Shown here piece after piece: positions 9,113-16,139 of a stretch of 64,000 nucleotides of DNA. Position 1 is the first letter of the stretch, and each line of letters begins with the position of its first letter. The position numbers and the translations under genes were made by a program. This DNA comes from JAIVJZ01 sp036386515 (GTDB lineage Bacteria; Acidobacteriota; Blastocatellia; Pyrinomonadales; Pyrinomonadaceae): contig DASVVO010000068.1 in NCBI GenBank assembly GCA_036386515.1, forward strand, positions 88,748 to 152,747, written 5' to 3'. The notes beneath the pieces are model-generated. The model worked only from the letters and a program-made list of their open reading frames with translations. It searched no databases and had not been told where the DNA came from.

Positions 9113-9150
9113 GAAAGGGGCGAGCAACCGCGCAGTTGCTCGCCCCTTTC
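9113..9150. terminator. Bidirectional hairpin terminator
   Basis: A perfect 16-bp stem (9113-9128 with 9135-9150), GAAAGGGGCGAGCAAC on the left arm, and a 6-base loop. It lies between convergent genes (hypothetical and guaB). Confidence 0.75.
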
Positions 9151-9175
9151 GCTGTTCACCCCTTTTGCTGTTCAC

Positions 9176-10645
9176 TTACTCCAGCCGGTAATTCGGCGCT
9201 TCCTTCGTGATCACGACATCGTGGACGTGCGACTCGCGCAAGCCCGCCGCGCTGATGCGGACGAAGCGCGTCTTCTCTTGAAACTCGCGGATGTTGCGGC
9301 AGCCCGTGTAGCCCATGCCGGCGCGCAGGCCGCCGACGAGTTGCGTAACCATGTCGGAGAGCGTGCCCTTGTAGGGCACGCGGCCTTCGATGCCTTCGGG
9401 GACGAGCTTCGATTCCATCGCGATTGATTCCTGCGCGTAGCGGTCGCGCGAGCCTTCGCGCATCGCGCCGATCGAACCCATGCCGCGATAGGCTTTGAAC
9501 GAGCGACCCTGAAACAAGATCAACTCGCCCGGCGACTCTTCCGTCCCGGCGAAGAGCGAGCCGATCATCACCACGTCCGCGCCCGCCGCGATGGCCTTCG
9601 CCACGTCGCCCGAAAATTTCACGCCGCCGTCGGCAATGACGGGCACGCCCGAGCCGCGCGCCGCCTCGACGCAGTTCACGATGGCCGTGATCTGCGGCAC
9701 GCCCGCGCCCGTCACCACGCGCGTCGTGCAGATCGAACCGGGGCCGATGCCGACTTTCACGGCGTCAACGCCCGCCCCGATCAGTTCGCGCGTCGCCTCG
9801 CCCGTGGCGACGTTCCCGGCGATCAGTTCCGTCGCGGGGTGTCGCCGCTTCATCTCGCGCACGGCTTCGATGACGCGCGACGAATGGCCGTGCGCCGTGT
9901 CTATGATGAGGCAATCGACGCGCGCCGAGACGAGCGCGTCGGCGCGTTCTTTGTAGTCGCCGGTCGCGCCGATGGCGGCGGCCACGCGCAGGCGGCCGAG
10001 GTCGTCCTTCGCGGCCGACGGGTAGCGGATCGCCTTCTGAATGTCTTTAACGGTGATGAGTCCCTTGAGATGTTTGTCGTCGTCGATGACGAGGAGTTTT
10101 TCGATGCGGTGCTTTTGCAGCACGGCCTTGGCCTGATCGAGCGTCGTGCCGACGGGCACGGTGACGAGGTTCGGCTGCTTCGTCATCACTTCGGAGACGG
10201 GGATATCGAAGCGCGTCTCGAAGCGGAGGTCGCGGTTGGTGATGATGCCGACGAGATGGCCGTCGCTGTCAACGACGGGCACGCCGGAAATCTTGAAGCG
10301 TTCCATCACGGCCAACGCCTCGGAGACGGGACGGTCGTAAGGGATGGTCACGGGATCGACGATCATGCCCGACTCGGAGCGTTTCACCTTATCGACTTCC
10401 TCGGCCTGCCGCTCGACGGGCAGATTCTTGTGGACGACGCCGATGCCGCCCTGCTGCGCGATGGCGATGGCGAGCGCGGCTTCGGTCACAGTGTCCATCG
10501 CCGCCGAGCAGAGCGGGATGCGCAGGGAGATGTTGCGCGTGAATTGGGTGGAGGTGTCGGTTTCGTTCGGCAGCACGTCGGAGCGGCCGGGGATGAGCAG
10601 CACGTCGTCGAAGGTCAGCCCCTCGGTGAGATCGTTGGTAATCAT
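9176..10645 (-). CDS. guaB: Inosine-5'-monophosphate dehydrogenase
   Basis: This 489-residue enzyme oxidises IMP to XMP with NAD, the committed step of GMP synthesis. The N-terminal barrel begins LTFDDVLLIPGRSDVLP. Two CBS domains are inserted at about residues 95-205 (SGVPVVDSDGHLVGIITNRD, EKLLVIDDDKHLKGLITVKD). The catalytic loop GPGSICTTRVVTGAGVPQ with its active-site cysteine is intact near residue 305, followed by the phosphate-binding IADGGVKFSGD and the flap YRGMGSIGAM. Length is normal for bacterial IMPDH. The gene is monocistronic in appearance; a GGAG site lies 13 bases before the ATG. Confidence 0.98.
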   Translation of the reverse strand: MITNDLTEGLTFDDVLLIPGRSDVLPNETDTSTQFTRNISLRIPLCSAAMDTVTEAALAIAIAQQGGIGVVHKNLPVERQAEEVDKVKRSESGMIVDPVTIPYDRPVSEALAVMERFKISGVPVVDSDGHLVGIITNRDLRFETRFDIPVSEVMTKQPNLVTVPVGTTLDQAKAVLQKHRIEKLLVIDDDKHLKGLITVKDIQKAIRYPSAAKDDLGRLRVAAAIGATGDYKERADALVSARVDCLIIDTAHGHSSRVIEAVREMKRRHPATELIAGNVATGEATRELIGAGVDAVKVGIGPGSICTTRVVTGAGVPQITAIVNCVEAARGSGVPVIADGGVKFSGDVAKAIAAGADVVMIGSLFAGTEESPGELILFQGRSFKAYRGMGSIGAMREGSRDRYAQESIAMESKLVPEGIEGRVPYKGTLSDMVTQLVGGLRAGMGYTGCRNIREFQEKTRFVRISAAGLRESHVHDVVITKEAPNYRLE

Positions 10646-10829
10646 GTCGGATTAAAAAACTCCCTTCCAAAAACTCGAACGGAAGCGCGGCGGCCAGGCC
10701 GGCGGGAATGAAAAATTGAACGGATGAATGTTTGGGCTACAGGCGAGCGTAGCAAAGCGCGTGGGCGGGCGCAAGCCGGGCGTCCCGGCGGGCGGCGCAA
10801 GCGGCGCGCGGCCGGGCGGGGGCGTGGTT

Positions 10830-11705
10830 TCAGGGCTGTTGCAGCAGTTGTTCGTAACCGTCTTTCGTGATCACCAACTCGACGAGCGACCGACCTTTCC
10901 GCACTTCCGCCGGGACGCTCACGGGGCGACCGTTGATCGTGACTTCCAGCGCGGCCACCTTGCTCTTTGAATACTCCACCACCAGGCGTTCGGCGGGCGC
11001 GAGCGTAACCTCTCTCGTCTGCTCCGCCCCGATGTTGCCTTCCGACTTCGGCCGGTCGTCCACACGCGTCCGCACCCACACCTCTTCGCCCTTCGCCTTG
11101 ATCTTGACGTTTAACGCGCTCGTCGCCGCCGCCGGGTCGGGCGCGGCGGGCGTTTGCGCGGGCAGCGTTTGATCGTTCGTGCCGGGATTGGCGGCCGGGG
11201 CGGTCGCGCCCGTCTGAGCCGTGGGAGGGGCGGCGGCGGGCGCGTTGGTGCGCCGCTGGTAGTAGTGCAGCCCGGCGTAGATGCCGAGCGAGATGATAGC
11301 GAGGATGACGAGGCTGAGCAGCGCGGTGATGAACGGTGAGCGCGATGTGTCGCCGTCCATGTAGATGCGCGACGACTGGCGCGAGGTCGGGAGTTCGTCG
11401 GGAGCTTCACCGGCCGCGCGCGCCACCTCCGTGTACGCGCTGACGGCCTCCGCCTCGTTGTAACCGACGGCCTTGGCATAGGCTTTGATAAAGGAGCGGT
11501 TGAAGATGCCGCCGGGGAGTTCCTTGTAGTCGTCCGCTTCGATGGCTTCGAGGTAGCGGCGCGCGATGCGCGTCTGGTCGGAGAGTTCGCGCAGGGAGAT
11601 GCCGCGCGCCTCGCGCGCCGCTCGTAAGCGCGCACCGAGAGACGACTCGCCCCCGCCAGCTCTCGCGAGTTCTTCAGAGTTCTGGTCAGGGGTCTTAGGG
11701 TTCAC
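10830..11705 (-). CDS. RodZ-like membrane-anchored HTH protein
   Basis: A 291-residue protein with RodZ architecture. An N-terminal HTH_25/Xre-type domain covers residues 22-95 (LGARLRAAREARGISLREL, RRYLEAIEADDYKELPGGIF), followed by one transmembrane helix near 125-147 (ALLSLVILAIISLGIYAGL) and a Pro/Ala-rich linker. A C-terminal DUF4115-like beta domain follows (VKIKAKGEEVWVRTRVD). RodZ couples MreB to the cell-wall elongation complex. The same architecture occurs in cytoskeletal homologues whose role is untested, so cell-shape control is inferred. It starts at GTG 11705 with a weak ribosome site and is divergent from the BMC operon. Confidence 0.85.
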   Translation of the reverse strand: MNPKTPDQNSEELARAGGGESSLGARLRAAREARGISLRELSDQTRIARRYLEAIEADDYKELPGGIFNRSFIKAYAKAVGYNEAEAVSAYTEVARAAGEAPDELPTSRQSSRIYMDGDTSRSPFITALLSLVILAIISLGIYAGLHYYQRRTNAPAAAPPTAQTGATAPAANPGTNDQTLPAQTPAAPDPAAATSALNVKIKAKGEEVWVRTRVDDRPKSEGNIGAEQTREVTLAPAERLVVEYSKSKVAALEVTINGRPVSVPAEVRKGRSLVELVITKDGYEQLLQQP

Positions 11706-11901
11706 TTGGTCGCTTGTTCTTCGGAGCCGAAAGGGTCGCCCGAGTTAAAGGCCGTTCGTTTGTTTTCGCCAGCCCGACGCGCCGTCGCCCTGCGTGCCGC
11801 AACTTTTGGCGCAATATAACTTGCGCCGCGCGAGCGTGTCAAACTTAAGTTTTTTGGGGAAAGAGGCGCGTCCCTTGATTCTTGCCGCGCGGGGTGCTAC
11901 G

Positions 11902-11930
11902 TTGACGCGTTCAGGCAACCAAACTGGAAT
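11902..11930 (+). promoter_or_regulatory. Candidate promoter of the BMC operon
   Basis: TTGACG (11902-11907), 17-base spacer, TGGAAT (11925-11930). The BMC-H start codon lies at 11975 with GAGGAGA at 11962-11968. Confidence 0.45.
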
Positions 11931-11974
11931 CGGTTTTAATTTCTACAATCACAGCTAAAGCGAGGAGACGACTC

Positions 11975-12376
11975 ATGGCTCTCGAAGCATTGGGAATGGT
12001 CGAGACGAAAGGTTTTGTCGGCGCGGTCGAAGCGGCGGACGCGATGGTCAAGGCCGCCAACGTGCAACTGTTGGGGAAAGAGTACATCGGGGCGGGCTAC
12101 GTGACGATCTTCGTGCGCGGCGACGTGGGCGCGGTCAAGGCCGCGACGGACGCGGGCGCGGCCGCCGCGCGTCGCGTCGGCGAACTGATCAGCGTCCACG
12201 TCATCCCGCGCCCGCACGGCGAGGTCGAGCGCGTGCTGCCGCAAAACGGCCGCACCAATTACAGCCCCGACGAGCGCGCCCTGCAAGGCGGCGGCGGCGG
12301 TCAACTCGGCGAAGGCGACCAGGGCCGCTCGCTCCCGGCCGGCTCGCGCGAGAACAACAAGGAAAGAAGCAAATAG
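11975..12376 (+). CDS. BMC-H hexameric microcompartment shell protein 1
   Basis: A 133-residue protein with a single BMC (pfam00936) domain at residues 2-92 (ALGMVETKGFVGAVEAADAM, HVIPRPHGEVERVLP). It belongs to the PduA/EutM/CcmK type, whose hexamers tile the facets of a protein shell around an enzyme core. A hydrophilic, Gly-rich C-terminal extension of about 35 residues (ending GSRENNKERSK) follows the domain and would face one side of the shell layer. It opens the BMC operon; the aldehyde dehydrogenase follows 90 bases later across a heptamer-word hairpin whose left arm overlaps this gene's stop codon. A second hexamer gene lies at 19514. Confidence 0.95.
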   Translation: MALEALGMVETKGFVGAVEAADAMVKAANVQLLGKEYIGAGYVTIFVRGDVGAVKAATDAGAAAARRVGELISVHVIPRPHGEVERVLPQNGRTNYSPDERALQGGGGGQLGEGDQGRSLPAGSRENNKERSK

Positions 12377-12450
12377 AGGTTAGAGGTCAGAGGTTAGAGG
12401 TCAGTGAAAGCTGTTTTTACTAACCTCTGACCTCTAACCTCTGACCTCTG
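12375..12450. repeat. Heptamer-word hairpin (AGAGGTT/AGAGGTC)
   Basis: The left arm (from 12375) is four tandem heptamers alternating AGAGGTT and AGAGGTC; the right arm (12418-12450) is the reverse complement. Because the words repeat, two perfect pairing registers of about 20 bp are possible. The left arm overlaps the BMC-H stop codon. Confidence 0.85.
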
Positions 12451-12466
12451 CTTTTGGAGGTTTGTC

Positions 12467-14413
12467 ATGTCAGTTGACAAAGACCTGGTCTCGGTGCAGC
12501 AGGCGCGCGATGCGGTCGAGGCGGCGCACCGGGCGCAGACCGAACTGGCGCGATTCGATCAGGCACGCATCGACCGCATCTGCGAGGCGATGGCGCAGGC
12601 CGCTTTGCGCGATGCCGCTCGCCTCGGCGCGATGGCCGTCGAGGAGACGGGCTTCGGCGTCGCCGACGACAAGCGCGAGAAGAATCGCTTCGCCTCGGAA
12701 GACGTGTGGAACGCCTTTCGCAATCTGCGCACGGTCGGCGTCGTGTCCGAATCGAAAGACGTGGTGGAGATCGCCAGCCCGCGCGGCGTGGTGTGCGGCA
12801 TCATCCCCTCGACGAACCCGACCTCCACGGCGATCTTCAAAATCCTCATCGCCACCAAATCCCGCAACGCCATCGTCCTGTCGCCGCACCCGTCGGCCGC
12901 GAAGTGCATCAACGAGACGGCGCGCATCATGCGCGAAGCGGCGATCAGGGAAGGCTTGCCCGCCGACGCCATCGGCTGCATGTCAACCGCCACCATCGAA
13001 GGCACCGAAGCCTTGATGAAGAACCGCCTGACCGCCGTGATCCTGGCGACGGGCGGCATCGGCCTCGTGCGCGCGGCCTATTCATCGGGCAAGCCCGCCT
13101 TCGGCGTCGGCCCCGGCAACGTGCCCGTCTTCGTCGAGCGCACGGCCGACGTAGCCCTGGCCGTGCAGAATATTTTGACGGGGAAGACTTTCGACAACGG
13201 CACCATCTGCGCCTCAGAGCAGGCCGTCGTCGCCGACGCGCCCATCGCGAAAGCCGTGCGCGCGGAGTTTGCCCAACAGGGCGGCCATTTCCTGAGCGCG
13301 GCGGAAGCCGACCAACTCGCTAAGGTGGTCGCCACGCCGCAGCGCACTTTGAATCCGGGCATCGTCGGCAAGTCGGTCGAAGTGATCGCGCGGATGGCGG
13401 GCTTGAACGTGCCGCCGGGCACGCGCTGCCTGTTGGCCGACGTGGGCGGCGTCGGGCGCGAGCACCCGCTCTCGATGGAGAAGCTGTCGCCCATCCTCGC
13501 CTTCTACGTCGAAGACGGGGTGGAGCGCGGGGCTTCGCGCTGCTTCGAGATTTTGAGTTACGGCGGGATGGGGCACACCGCCGGCATCCACACGCGTTCG
13601 CGCGACGTGGCGGTGGCTTACGGCATGGAGATGCCCGCCTCGCGCGTCGTCGTCAACACGCCGACGACGCACGGCGCAATCGGTTTCTCCACCGCGCTTC
13701 CGCCCTCGATGACTCTCGGCTGCGGCTCCTGGGGCGGCAACGTCACCTCCGACAACATCTCGCCCTTGCACCTGATGGACATCAAGCGCGTCGCCTTCGA
13801 GACGCGACCCGTCAAGAGCGCGCGACCGGCGCGCACCGGCGCAGCCTCGCCCGCGCCGTCAAACGTGAACGCGCCGCAGCAGCAGGCGCAACCGGCTGCG
13901 GCGATGCAGGCGGGCGCGAAAGTCAGCCGCGAAGATGTCGCGGCCATCGTGGATCGTTTCCTGTCGAACCGGAACGCGTCGCAGCCCACGCCCGTCTATC
14001 ACGCGACGATGCGCCCGACCGAATCGCCCGCGCCCGTGCAGCCCATGAACGAGATCGATCCGAACTGGGCGCAGTCCAGGAGCGCGGCCGCCCCGCACGC
14101 CGAAGCCGCGCCGACCGCGCAAGCGAACGGCGGCCACGGCGGCGAAGCGACGACGTACGTCAACGCGCAGAGCGCGCCCACCACCGCCGCCGCACCGCGC
14201 GCGCCGGTCGCCGCGCCGGTGGGGGGCAACGCGCAAACTAAACCTCCCGCGCCCGCGCCGACGAACGGGCACAAGGCCGTGGACTTCGTCTCCGAAGACG
14301 ATGTGCGGCGCGCCGTCCAGAAGGGCGAAAAGATTTACGTCAACGCCAAAACGATCATCACCCCTTCGGCGCGCGACATCGGCGACCCGGCGGAGATTTT
14401 CGCGAAGATTTAA
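12467..14413 (+). CDS. BMC-associated acylating aldehyde dehydrogenase with long C-terminal tail
   Basis: A 648-residue protein. Residues 1-440 are a CoA-acylating aldehyde dehydrogenase like PduP/EutE and the AdhE N-terminal half; it would convert an aldehyde plus CoA and NAD to acyl-CoA. The visible features are the nucleotide-binding region GIIPSTNPTSTAIFK, the segment PAFGVGPGNVPVFVE, and the catalytic Cys248 in NGTICASEQ. From about residue 445 an Ala/Pro-rich linker follows, containing an amphipathic helix (VSREDVAAIVDRFLSNRN, about 485-502) like a BMC encapsulation peptide. The end (about 604-648: VSEDDVRRAVQKGEK, TIITPSARD) resembles the N-terminal motif of EutQ-like BMC proteins. The ribosome site is GGAGG, just after the preceding hairpin. 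It is the presumed core enzyme of the compartment. Confidence 0.92.
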   Translation: MSVDKDLVSVQQARDAVEAAHRAQTELARFDQARIDRICEAMAQAALRDAARLGAMAVEETGFGVADDKREKNRFASEDVWNAFRNLRTVGVVSESKDVVEIASPRGVVCGIIPSTNPTSTAIFKILIATKSRNAIVLSPHPSAAKCINETARIMREAAIREGLPADAIGCMSTATIEGTEALMKNRLTAVILATGGIGLVRAAYSSGKPAFGVGPGNVPVFVERTADVALAVQNILTGKTFDNGTICASEQAVVADAPIAKAVRAEFAQQGGHFLSAAEADQLAKVVATPQRTLNPGIVGKSVEVIARMAGLNVPPGTRCLLADVGGVGREHPLSMEKLSPILAFYVEDGVERGASRCFEILSYGGMGHTAGIHTRSRDVAVAYGMEMPASRVVVNTPTTHGAIGFSTALPPSMTLGCGSWGGNVTSDNISPLHLMDIKRVAFETRPVKSARPARTGAASPAPSNVNAPQQQAQPAAAMQAGAKVSREDVAAIVDRFLSNRNASQPTPVYHATMRPTESPAPVQPMNEIDPNWAQSRSAAAPHAEAAPTAQANGGHGGEATTYVNAQSAPTTAAAPRAPVAAPVGGNAQTKPPAPAPTNGHKAVDFVSEDDVRRAVQKGEKIYVNAKTIITPSARDIGDPAEIFAKI

Positions 14414-14497
14414 AGTTTCAAGTTTCAGGTTTCAAGTTTCAGGACTGAGGCTCTGAGGCTTTCAAACCTGAAACCTGAAACCTGAAACCTGAAACTT
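14412..14497. repeat. Heptamer-word hairpin (GTTTCAA/GTTTCAG)
   Basis: Left arm 14412-14443 and right arm 14464-14497 are tandem heptamers and their complement. The right arm touches the ATG of the BMC-P gene at 14498, leaving no Shine-Dalgarno sequence. Confidence 0.85.
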
Positions 14498-14830
14498 ATG
14501 TTCCTGGGAAAAGTCGTCGGCACGGTCTGGTCAACGAAGAAGTCGCCCGATTTGGAGGGCGTGAAGTTTCTCATCGTGCATCCGATCGAACTCGACAAAG
14601 AGCCGAACCGCAGCATCATCGTGGTGGCGGATCGCCTGGGCGCGGGCGTGGGCGAGATCGTGCTGTGCGCTTTCGGCAAGGCGGCGCGCTCGGCCATCGG
14701 CGATCAGGAGATGGCGATCGAGGCGGCGGTCGTCGGCATCGTGGATCGCGTGGACGTGCAAGGCTCGCCGTCCGATGATCTCAACGAGGCCGCGCGAGAA
14801 TTACGGGGCGGGGATAACGGCAGAAGGTAA
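14498..14830 (+). CDS. BMC-P pentameric vertex protein (EutN/CcmL family)
   Basis: A 110-residue EutN/CcmL-type protein (pfam03319), which forms the pentamers that cap the shell vertices. It starts MFLGKVVGTVWSTKK and continues with LEGVKFLIVHPIE, VADRLGAGVGEIVLCAFGKAA and VVGIVDRVDV, all typical of the family's beta-barrel. The last 15 residues are a hydrophilic tail. Together with the two BMC-H proteins it completes the minimum set needed for a closed shell; no trimeric BMC-T gene is present in the window. The start codon directly abuts a hairpin repeat, with no recognisable ribosome-binding sequence. Confidence 0.95.
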   Translation: MFLGKVVGTVWSTKKSPDLEGVKFLIVHPIELDKEPNRSIIVVADRLGAGVGEIVLCAFGKAARSAIGDQEMAIEAAVVGIVDRVDVQGSPSDDLNEAARELRGGDNGRR

Positions 14831-14833
14831 AGC

Positions 14834-14914
14834 AGAGGTTAGAGGCCAGAGGTCAGAGATCAGTTAAAACAAAACTGCTTCTTACTGACCTCTGACCTCT
14901 AACCTCTGACCTCT
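14834..14914. repeat. Heptamer-word hairpin (AGAGGTT/AGAGGTC family)
   Basis: Left arm 14834-14864 and right arm 14884-14914, using the same words as the hairpins at 12375 and 15419. It ends 8 bases before the ATG of the ACT-domain gene; no Shine-Dalgarno sequence lies between. Confidence 0.85.
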
Positions 14915-14922
14915 AATTTCAA

Positions 14923-15417
14923 ATGGCTAACGAGGAATTGATCTACCGGATCACGCGGGCGGTGTACGGGCGTTTGGGGGCGCAGGCCGACGAGCGCACG
15001 GTGGAGAATTTGGTGACGGACATCTACCGTGCGATTGAGCCGGTGGTGGACGGCGGCGGCGACGACGAGGGCGGCGGCAACAACTCGCGCGGCGGCGGCG
15101 CGCGGCGCGGGCTGACGGCGCACGGCGGCGAGGCGGAGGGGTCTTCGGATCGTCTCATCGTGTCGGTCTTCGGCGTGGATCATCCGGGCATCGTCGCGGG
15201 CGTGGCGCAGATTCTCGCTGAGTCGCGGTGCAGCATCGCGGACATCAACCAGACGGTCGTGCAGGGCAAGTTCGCGATGGTCATCATCGCCGACTCGACC
15301 AATTCCGACGCGCCCGTCGCCACGCTCAAGGAACGCTTCCGCGCCGCCGGCGACAAACTCGGCGTCCGCATCTACGCCCAGCGCGAAGACCTCTTCAATG
15401 CAATGCACAGAATATGA
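14923..15417 (+). CDS. ACT-domain protein with N-terminal helix (UPF0237-like)
   Basis: A 164-residue protein. Residues 65-160 form an ACT domain of the GcvR/UPF0237 type (RLIVSVFGVDHPGIVAGVAQ, CSIADINQTVVQGKFAMVII), which usually binds amino acids or other small ligands. The first 40 residues (NEELIYRITRAVYGRLGAQ) form an amphipathic helix, then a Gly/Asp-rich linker. UPF0237 proteins are normally about 90 residues, so the N-terminal part is an addition; it resembles the helix-plus-linker of BMC cargo proteins. UPF0237 genes commonly neighbour UPF0210 genes, and a UPF0210 gene lies two genes downstream. The linker also supports the idea that ligand sensing happens near or in the compartment, but that is inference. 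Confidence 0.85.
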   Translation: MANEELIYRITRAVYGRLGAQADERTVENLVTDIYRAIEPVVDGGGDDEGGGNNSRGGGARRGLTAHGGEAEGSSDRLIVSVFGVDHPGIVAGVAQILAESRCSIADINQTVVQGKFAMVIIADSTNSDAPVATLKERFRAAGDKLGVRIYAQREDLFNAMHRI

Positions 15418-15418
15418 A

Positions 15419-15505
15419 AGAGAGGTCAGAGGTCAGAGGTTAGTGGTCAGTGAAAAACTGTCTCCTACTAACCTCTGACCTCTGACCTCTGACCTCTAAC
15501 CTCTG
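15419..15505. repeat. Heptamer-word hairpin (AGAGGTC/AGAGGTT family)
   Basis: Left arm 15419-15451; right arm 15467-15505 has five units. It ends 5 bases before the ATG at 15511, so the zinc-ribbon gene also lacks a Shine-Dalgarno sequence. Confidence 0.85.
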
Positions 15506-15510
15506 TTTCT

Positions 15511-16122
15511 ATGGAACCGGAAATCGCACGTCGGTGTTTGAGTTGCGGCGCGTCCGTGCGCGGGCGGGCGAGTTTTTGTCCGCAGTGCGGGAATCGGATG
15601 GACGACGCCGCGGCGACGGCGGCGACGGCGGCGGAGAATCAGGCGGTGCGCTCCTCGCAGGATGAGACGCGACCACCGGCGCAGCGCGCGCTCGTCGAAG
15701 AAGCGGCGCGCGTGGCCGCGACGTTGAACGACAAGCTGCCGACGCTCTCCGGGGAATCACCCGCCTCTGCCAACCACCAGGCCGCGCCGGAACGCGAACC
15801 GGCGGCGGCGCGGGAGGCGGCTTCCGGCGCGCCTGCCGCTGCTGCGCCCTCGTTCGGGCGCGAAGAAGGCGTCGGGGAACCGGCGGCGGCGCACACGGCG
15901 GCGACGCAGGCCGAGACGCGCGGCCGGATGCGGCAACGCGCGGCGACGGTCGGCGCGAGCGTCGGGGAAAATTTGCGGCCGCGCGTGGAGAAGTTGCGCG
16001 AGGCTTCGACGGTCGTGTTCGACGAGGCGACCGACGACCCCGGCCTGCGTTTCATCATCATCGCCGTCGTGCTCTTTCTCATCTTCCTCCTTATCTTCCT
16101 CTTCAGCTACATCCTCGGTTAA
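15511..16122 (+). CDS. Zinc-ribbon protein with C-terminal membrane anchor
   Basis: A 203-residue protein. The N-terminus is a zinc ribbon (CLSCGASVRGRASFCPQCGNR, four cysteines in two CxxC pairs, residues 9-27). A long Ala/Arg/Glu-rich, probably disordered linker follows. The last 25 residues form one very hydrophobic transmembrane helix (FIIIAVVLFLIFLLIFLF), so it is a tail-anchored protein with a cytoplasmic ribbon. The family is not recognised; zinc-ribbon plus anchor proteins often act as scaffolds. It sits between the ACT and UPF0210 genes and 17 bases upstream of the latter, so it is part of the same transcript. Confidence 0.8.
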   Translation: MEPEIARRCLSCGASVRGRASFCPQCGNRMDDAAATAATAAENQAVRSSQDETRPPAQRALVEEAARVAATLNDKLPTLSGESPASANHQAAPEREPAAAREAASGAPAAAAPSFGREEGVGEPAAAHTAATQAETRGRMRQRAATVGASVGENLRPRVEKLREASTVVFDEATDDPGLRFIIIAVVLFLIFLLIFLFSYILG

Positions 16123-16139
16123 ATCGGCGAACATTTTCT

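Noticed and set aside
12375..15505. CRISPR-like repeats
   Set aside because: The heptamer words are tandem and inverted, without unique 30-40 bp spacers or cas genes.
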